Origin: Alcaligenaceae bacterium
GTDB lineage: Bacteria; Pseudomonadota; Gammaproteobacteria; Burkholderiales; Burkholderiaceae_B
NCBI GenBank assembly: GCA_013416395.1
Contig: JACCEP010000001.1
Span: forward strand, 496,001 to 560,000
DNA: 64,000 nt
Direction: 5' to 3'
A program made the translations under genes and the position numbers. Under the pieces are notes generated by a model. That model did not search any database. It was given only the letters and a program-made list of their open reading frames with translations, and had not been told where the DNA came from. The stretch's first letter is position 1; every line of letters begins with the position of its first letter. This document shows positions 25,864-35,464 of the stretch, piece by piece.

Positions 25864-26880
25864 ATGAATACCTTTACGAGAAGTATCTTGGCTGCGGCCA
25901 TCACCATGCTAGGCGTAGGGGTTACCCACATCGCCAGCGCCGATCCCTTGACGATCTACACCGCTCTGGAGGATGACGAAGTATCCGACTACATGGCTGT
26001 CGCAAAAGCAGCCATGCCTGATGTGGAGTTTCATGTATTACGACTATCCACGGGCGATCTGGCTGCACGCATGCTGGCCGAAGGCAAAAACCCACGTAAT
26101 GACGTGATCTGGGGGTTTGCCGTCACAAATATGCTGGATCCTCGCATTCACGACAGCCTGCAATCTTATTTGCCTCCCGCTGCAGCGCAACTACCTGATC
26201 TCTACAAAGCCAAGGACGGCACGTGGTTCGCTGCAACTGGCTACATGGCGGCGTTTTGCGTGAACACCGAGCGGCTTAAGAGTAAAAACCTGCCCATGCC
26301 CACAAGTTGGGAAGATCTGACCAACCCGGTCTACAAGGGCGAAATCGTCATGCCTAGTCCGGCTGCGTCAGGCACAGGCTATTTGCAGATCGCCGCCATA
26401 CTCCAAGGCATGGGAGACGATAAAGGTTGGGATCTGATCAAGCGCTTGAACAAGAACATCGCGCAATACACGTCCTCAGGCTCCAAGCCTTGCAAAATGG
26501 CGCGCACTGGCGAGTACACCATCGGCGCCTCATTCGCTTTCCCCGCCATGCAATCCATCGAGGCAGGCTTCCCCGTCAAGATGGTGATCCCTTCGGACTG
26601 GGAGGGCTATGAGCTGGAGGCCTCAGGCATCATGGCGACAAGCAAAAACCTGAAGGATTCCAAGCGTTTCCTCGACTGGACCTTGTCGCCCGATGCCGCC
26701 AACTTGTACAAAAAGTACAAAGAGATCATCACCATTCCAGGTCTCAAGCCCTCCGAGCAGTCCATCAAGGCAGGCCTGCCCGCAGATGTCTCCAAGGTCT
26801 TGTTCCCCATCAACTTCGAGCAGTCAGCCAAGGCGCGCGACCAGATCATCAAGACCTGGCAACAAGTCACGGCTAAGTAA
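25864..26880 (+). CDS. ABC transporter substrate-binding protein, AepX-like
   Basis: This 338-residue periplasmic protein has a signal peptide (cleavage after IASA, before DPLTIY) and a type-2 binding fold. Blocks such as LTIYTALE, NDVIWGFAVTN, PTSWEDLTNPVYKGEIVMPSPAASGTGY, NIAQYTSSGSKPCK and GEYTIGASF match the 2-aminoethylphosphonate-binding AepX type. The RBS is GGAGA. It likely delivers an aminophosphonate, amino alcohol or related amine to the permease below. Sequence likeness to AepX is by memory, so specificity should be treated as open. Confidence 0.82.
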   Translation: MNTFTRSILAAAITMLGVGVTHIASADPLTIYTALEDDEVSDYMAVAKAAMPDVEFHVLRLSTGDLAARMLAEGKNPRNDVIWGFAVTNMLDPRIHDSLQSYLPPAAAQLPDLYKAKDGTWFAATGYMAAFCVNTERLKSKNLPMPTSWEDLTNPVYKGEIVMPSPAASGTGYLQIAAILQGMGDDKGWDLIKRLNKNIAQYTSSGSKPCKMARTGEYTIGASFAFPAMQSIEAGFPVKMVIPSDWEGYELEASGIMATSKNLKDSKRFLDWTLSPDAANLYKKYKEIITIPGLKPSEQSIKAGLPADVSKVLFPINFEQSAKARDQIIKTWQQVTAK

Positions 26881-26895
26881 TCGGACGATGACGAC

Positions 26896-26917
26896 GCAAT
26901 GCCCGCGGGGGCATTGC
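26896..26917 (+). terminator. Intercistronic attenuator hairpin
   Basis: GCAATGCCC (26896-26904) pairs perfectly with GGGCATTGC (26909-26917) around GCGG, followed by TTCTCTCT. It lies between the binding-protein and ATPase genes. Such hairpins usually protect the upstream mRNA and lower downstream expression, raising the ratio of binding protein to transporter. Confidence 0.6.
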
Positions 26918-26951
26918 TTCTCTCTCCCGAATCAAAGGTCACGGGGACACA

Positions 26952-27959
26952 ATGGCTTTAGAAATTTCTAATATCAGTAAAAAATTTGACGATTACGTTG
27001 CACTGCACGATATCAATCTCACCGTGGGTGAGCACGAATTCGTCTGCCTGCTCGGCCCCAGTGGCTGCGGCAAAACGACACTACTGCGGGTCATCGCAGG
27101 ACTCCTCGAGGCAGATACGGGACAGTTGGTGTTTGAAGGCCAAGATCTGAGCCAGACCCCAGCGCGCGAGCGTAATTTTGGTATTGTTTTTCAGTCCTAT
27201 TCCCTATTCCCCAATATGACGGTGGCCCAGAATATCGGCTACGGTCTGCGCATACGCAACGAAAACAAGCGCATCATTGATCAACGGGTGAGCGAACTGC
27301 TTACGCTCATCAAAATGTCGCATTTGGTGGACCGCTTTCCGTGGCAGCTCTCCGGTGGCCAGCAGCAACGCGTCGCACTCGCCCGAGCGCTCGCTGTCGA
27401 TCCGCGTTTGATCCTGCTTGACGAGCCCCTCTCGGCCCTTGACGCACGAGTACGTCATGAAATGCGCCAGGAGATCCATGACGTCCAGCGTCGTCTGGGT
27501 ATTCCGACCATTATGGTGACGCATGATCAGGAAGAGGCCTTGATGCTGGCCGATACGATCGTGTGCATGAACAACGGCACCATCGAGCAGGTCGGCTCAC
27601 CAGAGGACCTGTATTTGCGACCTCTGACCCGTTATGTCGCAGACTTTGTAGGGATCAGTAATCTGCTGCCCACCGCCTGGGTACAGGCACACCAGCCTGA
27701 ACTGATGGCACGACGCCCCGCGGGTGAGCACGATGGGCTGGAGTTATGCGTGCGCCCAGAGCATATCGCCGTGCGCAGCGAGGCGAACGGCCCAGCCACC
27801 GTCCAGTCCGTGACCTTCCTGGGTAATCTGTGCCATGTGCATATTCAGTGGGCAGATCGCAAGTTTATTGTTGAGCAGCGCTCACGGGACGGCCTGCATC
27901 AAGGTGCGCGCGTCAGTCTGGACATCGACCCCGCACAGTGCTGCTGGGTGAGCTGCTAA
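26952..27959 (+). CDS. ABC transporter ATP-binding protein (PotA/FbpC type)
   Basis: This 335-residue ATPase has Walker A GPSGCGKTT (about residues 35-43), Q-loop, signature LSGGQQQRVALARAL, Walker B LILLDEPLSALD and an H-loop in MVTHDQEEALML. The last 100 residues (CVRPEHIAVR) form a TOBE-like regulatory domain. It sits 71 bp after the binding protein, separated by the hairpin, and 31 bp before the permease. It powers the AepX-like importer. Confidence 0.92.
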   Translation: MALEISNISKKFDDYVALHDINLTVGEHEFVCLLGPSGCGKTTLLRVIAGLLEADTGQLVFEGQDLSQTPARERNFGIVFQSYSLFPNMTVAQNIGYGLRIRNENKRIIDQRVSELLTLIKMSHLVDRFPWQLSGGQQQRVALARALAVDPRLILLDEPLSALDARVRHEMRQEIHDVQRRLGIPTIMVTHDQEEALMLADTIVCMNNGTIEQVGSPEDLYLRPLTRYVADFVGISNLLPTAWVQAHQPELMARRPAGEHDGLELCVRPEHIAVRSEANGPATVQSVTFLGNLCHVHIQWADRKFIVEQRSRDGLHQGARVSLDIDPAQCCWVSC

Positions 27960-27990
27960 GCCGACGCGCACGATACTCAAGGGCCACGTT

Positions 27991-29688
27991 ATGTCATCTA
28001 CCCTCGCCATCCAAGCGCCACGAAGCGGCATCTCGCGTCTCATCCCGCGGACCGCCGAACAATGGCTGGTGTTCTCTTGCCTGGTATTTCCTACCCTGGC
28101 ACTCGTTATATTTTTTGTCTTCCCTCTCACCACTATATTTTGGCAGAGCTTTACTCTGCTGGATGGTTCATTCGGCCTGGACAACTATGCCGCTATTCCG
28201 GATACACCGGGCCTGATTCAGGCCGGCATCAATAGCCTGGCGATCAGCATCAGCACCACAGTCGTCTGCATTGTTCTGGGCTTTGCCATCGCCTATGCGC
28301 TGGAGCGCACTCGCATCCCGGGCAAATCTGCCGTACGCGTTGGGCTGTTGTTGCCGTTGCTGGCACCCTCGCTGGTGCAAGGCTTGGGCATACTGTTTAT
28401 CCTCGGGCGCAATGGCCTAATCTATCGTTGGACAGGCATCGAGCAGGATATCTATGGATTCTGGGGTCTGCTGCTCTCGGATATATTTTATGCCTTGCCC
28501 CAGGCGGTCATGATCATCCAGGCAACTCTGCGCAACGCCGACATGCGCTATTACGACGCCGCAACCGTCATGGGCGCTAATCCTGCACAGCAGTTTTTTC
28601 ACATCACACTGCCCAACTGCAAGTTCGGCGTGCTGAGCGCCGCCTTTGTGGTCTTTACCATTACCATCACCGACTTTGGCAACGCTGCCGTCATCGCAGG
28701 CAACTATCGCGTTCTGGCGACCGAAATATTCAACCAGGTGTCGGGTCAGCAGAACTTCGGCATGGGCTCGGTCGTGGGCATTATTCTGCTCACGCCTGCG
28801 CTGATATCGGTCTATATCGAACGGGTCGCCCGACAAAAGCAATTCGGTGTCGCCTCCGAGAACCAGATCCCATTGCAACCAGGTCGAGCACGCTTGCGCG
28901 ATATGGTGTTCGGGGCAGTGACCTACCTGACTGTGTTCTGTATTGTCGCAATCATTGCCGTAGTGATTTTTGCAAGCTTCGTGAAACTCTGGCCCTATAA
29001 CATGACGCTCACATTGGCCAATTTCAATGTCAATATCAGCAGTGGTTATGCCCCTATCTGGACGACGCTGTATGTCTCGATCTTGGCAGCTGTATTCGGC
29101 GTATTTCTGCTGTTTTGCCTTGCCTACGGCTCGCGATACATACAAGGCCCCGTCGCCAAGGCAATCTACTTGTTGGCCGTCCTGCCAGTGGGCGTACCTG
29201 GCCTGGTGCTGGGGATCTCATATATCTTTGCTTTCAATGATCCGTCCACGCCTCTATATTGGCTATACGGCACCGCCATACTGATTGCGCTGTGCAACTT
29301 CTATCACTATCACACCCAAGGTTTTCTCACGATGGCTACGGGAATGCGCGCAGTACCTCAGGCGCTAGAAGAGGCGGTAAGCTGCCTGGGTGGCGGTTCG
29401 CGTCGCGTCCTCACCGACGCCATCCTGCCTTTTATTGCCCCCACCGTCCTTGCTGTGTTCTTTTTCCTGTTCATGCGCTCCATGGTGACGCTATCAGCCG
29501 TAATTTTCCTGGTGACCCCACAGCTTAATATCGCTGCGGTTTCGGTCATGCATTTGAACGAAGCCGGTTTTGTCTCTCAGGCGGCAGCCTTTTCCACGAT
29601 CATTATTTTGGTGGTGAGTGTGGCCATGCTGCTGATGCGTGCTCTGGTCCACCATTTTCGCCCTAACCTTGCGCAAGGGGCGATGTAA
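27991..29688 (+). CDS. ABC transporter permease, fused double-domain (AepW/FbpB type)
   Basis: This 565-residue permease contains two transmembrane domains in one chain, about 12 helices. Each half carries an EAA coupling loop: DAATVMGANPAQQFFHITLP near residue 190 and LEEAVSCLGGGSRRVLTDAILP near residue 458. The fusion is usual for 2-aminoethylphosphonate and ferric-type importers. It directly precedes the DeoR gene with no gap, so the regulator is part of the transport operon. Confidence 0.9.
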   Translation: MSSTLAIQAPRSGISRLIPRTAEQWLVFSCLVFPTLALVIFFVFPLTTIFWQSFTLLDGSFGLDNYAAIPDTPGLIQAGINSLAISISTTVVCIVLGFAIAYALERTRIPGKSAVRVGLLLPLLAPSLVQGLGILFILGRNGLIYRWTGIEQDIYGFWGLLLSDIFYALPQAVMIIQATLRNADMRYYDAATVMGANPAQQFFHITLPNCKFGVLSAAFVVFTITITDFGNAAVIAGNYRVLATEIFNQVSGQQNFGMGSVVGIILLTPALISVYIERVARQKQFGVASENQIPLQPGRARLRDMVFGAVTYLTVFCIVAIIAVVIFASFVKLWPYNMTLTLANFNVNISSGYAPIWTTLYVSILAAVFGVFLLFCLAYGSRYIQGPVAKAIYLLAVLPVGVPGLVLGISYIFAFNDPSTPLYWLYGTAILIALCNFYHYHTQGFLTMATGMRAVPQALEEAVSCLGGGSRRVLTDAILPFIAPTVLAVFFFLFMRSMVTLSAVIFLVTPQLNIAAVSVMHLNEAGFVSQAAAFSTIIILVVSVAMLLMRALVHHFRPNLAQGAM

Positions 29689-30453
29689 ATGTGGTCTGAA
29701 GCCCGCCATCAACGCATCCAGCTCATGCTGCAACGCTATGAGCGTGTGAGCACAACTCAGGTCATGACTGCGCTGGGGGTCTCGCGCGAGACCGTACGCC
29801 GCGACTTTCTCGAACTGGAGGCCATGGGCGTACTCAAGCGCGTACATGGCGGTGCCGTGCACATCGGCGACGAACCCCCCATCGACAAACGCAGCACCCT
29901 ACGCGTATCAGCCAAGCAAGCCATCGCCAAAGCCGCGGCCCAGCGTATTGACTGCCCCCTTACCTTATTTATGGATGCAGGCAGCACCACCACCCTGCTC
30001 GCGAGAGAGCTCTCCTTGCTCTCTGAGCTAACCATCATTACTAACTCTCTGGATGCCGCACAGAGCTTCAGACAACAGGCAGCCACCCAAAGTAATCAGA
30101 TCATCATTCTTGGCGGCGAGCTAAGCAATCATCTGGCTGCGACCACCGGCTCGTCGACGATCACCCAAATTCAACGCTTTCATGCTGATATTGCACTGCT
30201 CTCCCCCGTGGGCATCGATGCACGCTATGGTGCTAGCAGTTTTCACCATGACGAGGCGACCATCGCCCGAGCCATGTCCGAGCGTGCCCATCAGACCTGG
30301 ATTCTCGCAGACCATAGCAAAATAGGCACCCGCAGCCGTGAGACATATTGCCCGGTGCAGGAAATCAGCCTATTGATCAGCAACACCAGCGCCAACCAGC
30401 GTGAGGGGTTCAAAGAGCTGGCTGACTGCATCGATGAGATAGTCCTCGTCTAG
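29689..30453 (+). CDS. DeoR/GlpR family transcriptional repressor
   Basis: This 254-residue repressor has the DeoR helix-turn-helix (VSTTQVMTALGVSRETVRRDFLELEAMGVLKRVHGGAV, residues about 18-55) and a C-terminal isomerase-like sensor (LFMDAGSTTTLLA, IILGGELSN, ADHSKIG). Sensors of this class usually bind phosphorylated metabolites, which fits the phosphatase in the cluster. It starts immediately after the permease stop. It may act at the palindrome at 25782. Confidence 0.87.
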   Translation: MWSEARHQRIQLMLQRYERVSTTQVMTALGVSRETVRRDFLELEAMGVLKRVHGGAVHIGDEPPIDKRSTLRVSAKQAIAKAAAQRIDCPLTLFMDAGSTTTLLARELSLLSELTIITNSLDAAQSFRQQAATQSNQIIILGGELSNHLAATTGSSTITQIQRFHADIALLSPVGIDARYGASSFHHDEATIARAMSERAHQTWILADHSKIGTRSRETYCPVQEISLLISNTSANQREGFKELADCIDEIVLV

Positions 30454-30520
30454 CCCAATACCTGCTAATACTGAGGACGCCAGGATACGTATCGGATTGG
30501 ACACTCGGGAGCCTTAACCA

Positions 30521-31432
30521 TTACCCATCCTCATCCCAATACCCCTGCTCGTTATAAACCCCTCTCAAAAACTCAATAAACGCCCGCACCTTCGCCGGTA
30601 AATACCGCTGCTGCGGATACACCGCCTGAATGTCATACCCCGGCAGCGCAAACTCATCCAGTACCGTCACCAATTCGCCGCGCCGCAACTCCGCCTGAAT
30701 CTCCCAGGTAGACCGCCAACCCACCCCCAGCCCCTGCTTCACCCAGTCATACAGCAGCTCGCCATCATTGCAGGCCAGGTTCCCATCCACCCGCACCGCG
30801 AAAAGTTTGCCCTCACGTGCAAAGGTCCAGCCCTGCTGCTGCCCCCCCTGAAGATTGAACGCCAGACAATTATGATCGGCCAGATCCTCAGGGCTACGCG
30901 GCACGCCATACCGCTCAAAATACGCAGGCGTACCGCACACCACCCGCTGATTGGGAAACAGCCGCAGCGCCACATAGTTAGGGTCGCGCACCTCACCAAT
31001 ACGAATGCCAACGTCATACCCCTCGCGCACCAGATCGGCCACACTATCCGTAAAATTAAACGACAGCCGCAAATCAGGGTACTGTTCCCGAAACGCTGCC
31101 GCGTGCGGGCCCACATGGCGCCGTCCGAACGCAGCGGGTGCCGACACCACCAAATGCCCCCGTACCGCAGAGCGCCCCGAACTGACGCTATCCTCAGCCG
31201 CGTCAAAATCGTGCAGCAACTGCTGACTGCTCTCAAGAAAACGCTCGCCCAACTCTGTAAGTTTGAGCCCACGCGTAGACCTATACAGCAACTGCACACC
31301 CAACCTGCGCTCCAGCGCAGTAAGGCGTCGCCCCATAACCACCGGCGTCACCCCCTCGACCAGCGCCGCCGCCGCAAAACTACCCTTTTCAGCTACCAGT
31401 ACAAAACTGCGCACAGCGGTATAGCGATCCAT
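30521..31432 (-). CDS. LysR family regulator divergent from glcB
   Basis: This 303-residue LysR protein has the helix-turn-helix in residues 1-60 (SFAAAALVEGVTPVVMGRRLTALERRLGVQLLYRSTRGLKLTE) and a CrgA-like effector domain (DVGIRIGEVRDPNYVALRLFPNQRVVCGTPAY). It begins with ATG behind AAAGG. It is divergent from malate synthase G across 459 bp, so it probably regulates glcB or itself; the inducer, perhaps glycolate or glyoxylate, is a guess from context. Confidence 0.85.
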   Translation of the reverse strand: MDRYTAVRSFVLVAEKGSFAAAALVEGVTPVVMGRRLTALERRLGVQLLYRSTRGLKLTELGERFLESSQQLLHDFDAAEDSVSSGRSAVRGHLVVSAPAAFGRRHVGPHAAAFREQYPDLRLSFNFTDSVADLVREGYDVGIRIGEVRDPNYVALRLFPNQRVVCGTPAYFERYGVPRSPEDLADHNCLAFNLQGGQQQGWTFAREGKLFAVRVDGNLACNDGELLYDWVKQGLGVGWRSTWEIQAELRRGELVTVLDEFALPGYDIQAVYPQQRYLPAKVRAFIEFLRGVYNEQGYWDEDG

Positions 31433-31891
31433 ACGGTACCTTTTATATAGAAAACCCCAACAATTTCACGCATTAAGCCTTCTAATCCATTACAGAATAT
31501 ACTAAAAGTATCGACAGTAACGACATCCGCGGGGATTCAAAACCAAGCCGAACTCGCCTATGCTGACTACAAACGACGCCAGCCATCATTGGCTGAAACG
31601 CAGTCATCATGGTGAAAATAAGCACTGGGAGCACACGAAAACTGTCCAATTGCCTATAAACGCCATTACCAACTCTTATGTCTTATAAAAGAGTCGTAGC
31701 CTATAATGGGCGTCGATAATGGCGCGTCAGATCACAACAGCCAACCATTACCCCGGGCAAGTGGCCACCCGCTGGCTTTCGCGCGCTGCCCAAACTACGG
31801 CACGTCTTGCGCATTGCCCACAAAGTATCCCAACGGCATACAGCGGCCACACATCATCTTCTTTTTCAGAAACTTTTAACGAGGAAACCAC
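31433..31891. promoter_or_regulatory. lysR-glcB intergenic region with promoter elements
   Basis: No gene fits in this 459-bp gap. ACTCTT (31672-31677) and AAGAGT (31689-31694) form an inverted repeat just upstream of a perfect -10 hexamer TATAAT at 31702-31707, about 185 bp before glcB. That suggests a glcB promoter with an overlapping activator or repressor site and a long leader. No riboswitch was recognised. Confidence 0.45.
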
Positions 31892-34057
31892 ATGACAGAG
31901 CGTACGTCTTGCAAACGGCTAAAAGTCGCAACTGAACTGTTTGAATTTGTCGAGCGCGAAGCGCTGCCTGGCACAGGTGTCGCCTCGGACGCGTTCTGGG
32001 CCGGCTTTGATGCCTTGATCCATGACCTTACCCCACGCAACCGCGAGCTGCTTGAGCACCGCGATCGCCTGCAAGCTCAGCTTGACACCTGGTACCGCAG
32101 CAACCCCGGCCCTATCGCCGACATGGCGGCCTACCAGGCCTTTCTGCGCGAAATCGGCTATCTGACAGACGCCCCTGACACGGTGGCCATCAAAACCGAA
32201 AACGTAGACACTGAAATTTCGGCGCAGGCAGGCCCACAGCTTGTTGTACCCATTACCAACGCCCGTTACGCCCTGAACGCCGCCAATGCGCGCTGGGGTA
32301 GCTTGTACGATGCCCTGTATGGCACTGATGCTATTTCGGAAGACGGTGGTGCCACCCGCGCTGGCGGTTACAACCCCGCTCGCGGCGAAAAAGTCATCGC
32401 CTTTGCCCGTAAATTTCTGGACGACAGCATTCCCCTTGCAACAGGTTCGCATGCCGACGCCACGGCCTATGTGGTCAGCAACAATGCCCTGCAAGTAACC
32501 CTTGCCGACGGCAGCACCACCAAACTGGCTCAGCCTGAGCTGTTCCTGGGCTATCGCGGCGAGCCAGCTGCTCCTGAAGCGCTGGTGTTTCGCCATCATG
32601 GTCTGCACTTTGAAATCCAGATCGACAAGTCTAGCGCCATTGGCAAGCAAGACAAGGCCGGCGTCAAAGACGTGCTGCTCGAGTCGGCCATTACCACCAT
32701 TATGGATTGCGAAGACTCCGTGGCCACAGTTGATGCCGCAGACAAAGTGCAGGCCTACCGCAACTGGCTGGGCCTGATGCAGGGCACGCTGAGCGAAGAA
32801 GTGTCCAAAGGCGGCAAAAGCTTTACCCGCACGCTCAACCCTGATCGCGAGTACACCGGTACCGACGGAAAAACGCACACACTGCATGGCCGTTCGCTGA
32901 TGTTCATCCGCAACGTTGGTCACCTCATGACCAACCCCGCTGTGCTGGACGAGCAGGGCAACGAAGCACCAGAAGGCATCCTCGACGCCGTCTTCACCTC
33001 GCTGATGGCCAAGCATGACCTGCAGCACAAAGGCAATTCGCGCGCCGGCTCCATTTACATCGTCAAGCCTAAAATGCACGGCCCTGACGAAGTGGCCTTC
33101 GCCAACGACTTGTTCGCGCGCACCGAAGCCCTGCTGGGCCTGGCACCCAACACCATCAAAATCGGCATCATGGACGAAGAGCGTCGCACCAGCGTAAACC
33201 TCAAGGCCTGCATTGCCGCTGCGCACCAGCGTGTCGCCTTCATCAACACCGGGTTCCTGGACCGCACTGGCGACGAAATGCACACGTCGATGGAAGCCGG
33301 CCCCATGGTTCGCAAGGGTGACATGAAGAAAAGCGTCTGGATTGACGCCTACGAGCGCAACAACGTGCAAACAGGTCTGGAGTGCGGCCTGCGCGGCCAC
33401 GCCCAGATCGGCAAAGGCATGTGGGCCATGCCTGACCTGATGGCTGACATGCTTGAGCAGAAAATCGGCCATCTGAAAGCCGGCGGCAACACCGCGTGGG
33501 TGCCTTCACCCACTGCCGCCACACTGCATGCCCTGCACTACCATCAACTTGACGTGCAAGAAGTGCAGCGCGGCATGGAAGGCAAATCCGAGCCATTGCT
33601 CGAAAAAATCCTTACCATCCCCGTGGCCACCGACACCAACTGGAGCCCCGAAGAAATCCAGCAAGAGCTCGACAACAACGCACAGGGTATTCTCGGCTAC
33701 GTGGTGCGCTGGATCGACCAGGGTATCGGCTGCTCCAAAGTGCCTGACATTCATGATGTCGGTCTGATGGAAGATCGCGCCACACTGCGTATTTCGAGCC
33801 AGCACATGGCAAACTGGCTGCGCCATGGCATTGTGACTGAAGAGCAGGTTCGTGCAACCCTGGAACGCATGGCGGCCGTGGTCGACAAGCAGAACGAGGG
33901 CGATCCTCTCTATCGCCCCATGGCAGGCAACTTTGATACCTCGTATGCGTATCGTGCTGCATGCGATCTGGTGTTCAAAGGCCGCGAACAGCCTAGTGGC
34001 TACACCGAGCCACTGCTGCACGGCTGGCGCCTGAAGCTCAAGGCTGCTGCGCACTAA
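31892..34057 (+). CDS. glcB: Malate synthase G
   Basis: GlcB condenses glyoxylate with acetyl-CoA to malate. The 721-residue protein matches the single-chain G isoform: [86 protein letters not shown] and [11 protein letters not shown]. The RBS is GAGGAA. It could drain glyoxylate from the allantoin pathway at the left of the window. Two hairpins with T-runs follow the stop. Confidence 0.97.
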   Translation: MTERTSCKRLKVATELFEFVEREALPGTGVASDAFWAGFDALIHDLTPRNRELLEHRDRLQAQLDTWYRSNPGPIADMAAYQAFLREIGYLTDAPDTVAIKTENVDTEISAQAGPQLVVPITNARYALNAANARWGSLYDALYGTDAISEDGGATRAGGYNPARGEKVIAFARKFLDDSIPLATGSHADATAYVVSNNALQVTLADGSTTKLAQPELFLGYRGEPAAPEALVFRHHGLHFEIQIDKSSAIGKQDKAGVKDVLLESAITTIMDCEDSVATVDAADKVQAYRNWLGLMQGTLSEEVSKGGKSFTRTLNPDREYTGTDGKTHTLHGRSLMFIRNVGHLMTNPAVLDEQGNEAPEGILDAVFTSLMAKHDLQHKGNSRAGSIYIVKPKMHGPDEVAFANDLFARTEALLGLAPNTIKIGIMDEERRTSVNLKACIAAAHQRVAFINTGFLDRTGDEMHTSMEAGPMVRKGDMKKSVWIDAYERNNVQTGLECGLRGHAQIGKGMWAMPDLMADMLEQKIGHLKAGGNTAWVPSPTAATLHALHYHQLDVQEVQRGMEGKSEPLLEKILTIPVATDTNWSPEEIQQELDNNAQGILGYVVRWIDQGIGCSKVPDIHDVGLMEDRATLRISSQHMANWLRHGIVTEEQVRATLERMAAVVDKQNEGDPLYRPMAGNFDTSYAYRAACDLVFKGREQPSGYTEPLLHGWRLKLKAAAH

Positions 34058-34074
34058 GCCAGGCCAGAAAAAAG

Positions 34075-34133
34075 CGCCCCGTAACAGGGGCGTCTTGCAA
34101 GTTAAAAGCTGCCGGTTCGCCGGCAGCTTTTTT
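34075..34133 (+). terminator. Tandem intrinsic terminators after glcB
   Basis: First hairpin: CGCCCC (34075-34080) with GGGGCG (34087-34092), followed by TCTT. Second: AAAAGCTGCCGG (34104-34115), loop TTCG, CCGGCAGCTTTT (34120-34131) and a run of six T. The second is a textbook terminator, symmetric enough to act on both strands. Confidence 0.9.
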
Positions 34134-34187
34134 ACGTGTTGCTTGTGTGATCGGTGCCCTATTGCCTGAGAGCACCACACTTAAGAA

Positions 34188-34208
34188 CCCGGGCCTATTG
34201 TGCCCGGG
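34188..34208 (-). terminator. Terminator-like hairpin after argD
   Basis: CCCGGGC (34188-34194) pairs with GCCCGGG (34202-34208); on the minus strand TTCTTAAG follows. It lies 12 bp beyond the argD stop. Confidence 0.5.
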
Positions 34209-34219
34209 GTGCTGCCTGC

Positions 34220-35410
34220 TTAAGCACGAACGCGGGCTACGACCTCATCAAGCTGCGCCAGCATCTGCGTAATTTCTTGCTCAGTCACATTGAGTGCGGG
34301 CATGAAACGCAGCAAGTTGGGACGAGGAGCATTCAACAACAAACCTTGGGGTGCCCAATCACGCGCCGCCTCGACAATGGCTGGCCCGTCATCACGCCCA
34401 AGCATGAGCGCCCGCAACAGGCCGTCGCCGCGCTCGCCCTGCATGCCCCATTTGTCAGACAATGCATTCAGGCCATCAGACAGCTGTTTAGCCCGGGCAT
34501 TAACGGCGTCAAGAAAACCGGGCGCCATTAACGCATCAAACACGGCCACACCGGCTGCCGTCATAAGAGGGTTGCCGTTATACGTGCCGCCCTGGTCGCC
34601 ATGCACAAACACAGACACCTCTTCGCGCGCGCACAATGCCGCCAGGGGTACGCCAGCGCCTATGCCTTTGCCCAGCGTCATGATGTCGGGCTGGATGTCT
34701 GACAGCTCATAGGCAAACATTTTGCCCGTGCGGCCATAGCCTGTCTGCACCTCATCAACAATGAGCAACATATTGTGCTCGGTAGTCAGGGCACGCAGCG
34801 CCTGCATGAATTCGTGTGTTGCAGGGATAACGCCCGCCTCGCCCTGTACTGGCTCAAGCATGACTGCAACGGTCTGGTCATCAATAAGCGCACGTACCGA
34901 CTCAATGTCATTGAGGTCAGCCTTGGGGAAGCCGTCTACCTGTGGTGCAAAGATTTTGTCCCAGCCCGGCTTGCCCGATGCCGACATCGTTGCCAGCGTG
35001 CGGCCATGGAAGCTGTGATCAAAGGTAATAATTTTGAAAGCGCCGTTGCGCTTGAGCTGGCCCCATTTGCGCGCAAGCTTGATCGCGCCCTCATTGGCCT
35101 CAGCCCCGCTGTTGGCGAAGAACACGCGATCAAAACACGAAGCGCCCGTAATGCGCTTGGCCAGTGCCATGGACGGCGCGTTATAGAAGGCAGGCGAAGG
35201 GTTGATCAGCGTAGCCGCTTGGTCGTTGATGGCCTTGACCACCTCTGGCGGGCAATGGCCCAGACAGTTGACCGCCCACCCCTGCACAAAATCGAGATAT
35301 CGCTTGCCGTTGTGATCTTCGAGCCATGAACCCTGCCCGCGCACGAAAACCAACTCGGGACGCGAGGTTATTTCCATAAGTGCGTCCACGCCCGACCGAT
35401 CGAATGTCAT
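34220..35410 (-). CDS. argD: Acetylornithine aminotransferase family protein
   Basis: This 396-residue class III PLP aminotransferase has the cofactor phosphate site [49 protein letters not shown] and the Schiff-base lysine in [14 protein letters not shown]. This is the acetylornithine/succinyldiaminopimelate pattern. The ATG at 35410 follows AGGAAG; an earlier in-frame start at 35446 lacks one. No other arginine genes adjoin, so a broader ornithine or amine role is possible. Confidence 0.88.
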   Translation of the reverse strand: MTFDRSGVDALMEITSRPELVFVRGQGSWLEDHNGKRYLDFVQGWAVNCLGHCPPEVVKAINDQAATLINPSPAFYNAPSMALAKRITGASCFDRVFFANSGAEANEGAIKLARKWGQLKRNGAFKIITFDHSFHGRTLATMSASGKPGWDKIFAPQVDGFPKADLNDIESVRALIDDQTVAVMLEPVQGEAGVIPATHEFMQALRALTTEHNMLLIVDEVQTGYGRTGKMFAYELSDIQPDIMTLGKGIGAGVPLAALCAREEVSVFVHGDQGGTYNGNPLMTAAGVAVFDALMAPGFLDAVNARAKQLSDGLNALSDKWGMQGERGDGLLRALMLGRDDGPAIVEAARDWAPQGLLLNAPRPNLLRFMPALNVTEQEITQMLAQLDEVVARVRA

Positions 35411-35464
35411 CTTGACTTCCTGTAAAAAAAGAGATGGCTGCAGCAAAGCCTGCGAACCGAGATT

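Noticed and set aside
31919-33472. A 517-codon open frame opposite glcB
   Set aside because: It is the antisense of a strongly conserved malate synthase and shows no domain or start signal; long antisense frames are expected in GC-rich DNA.
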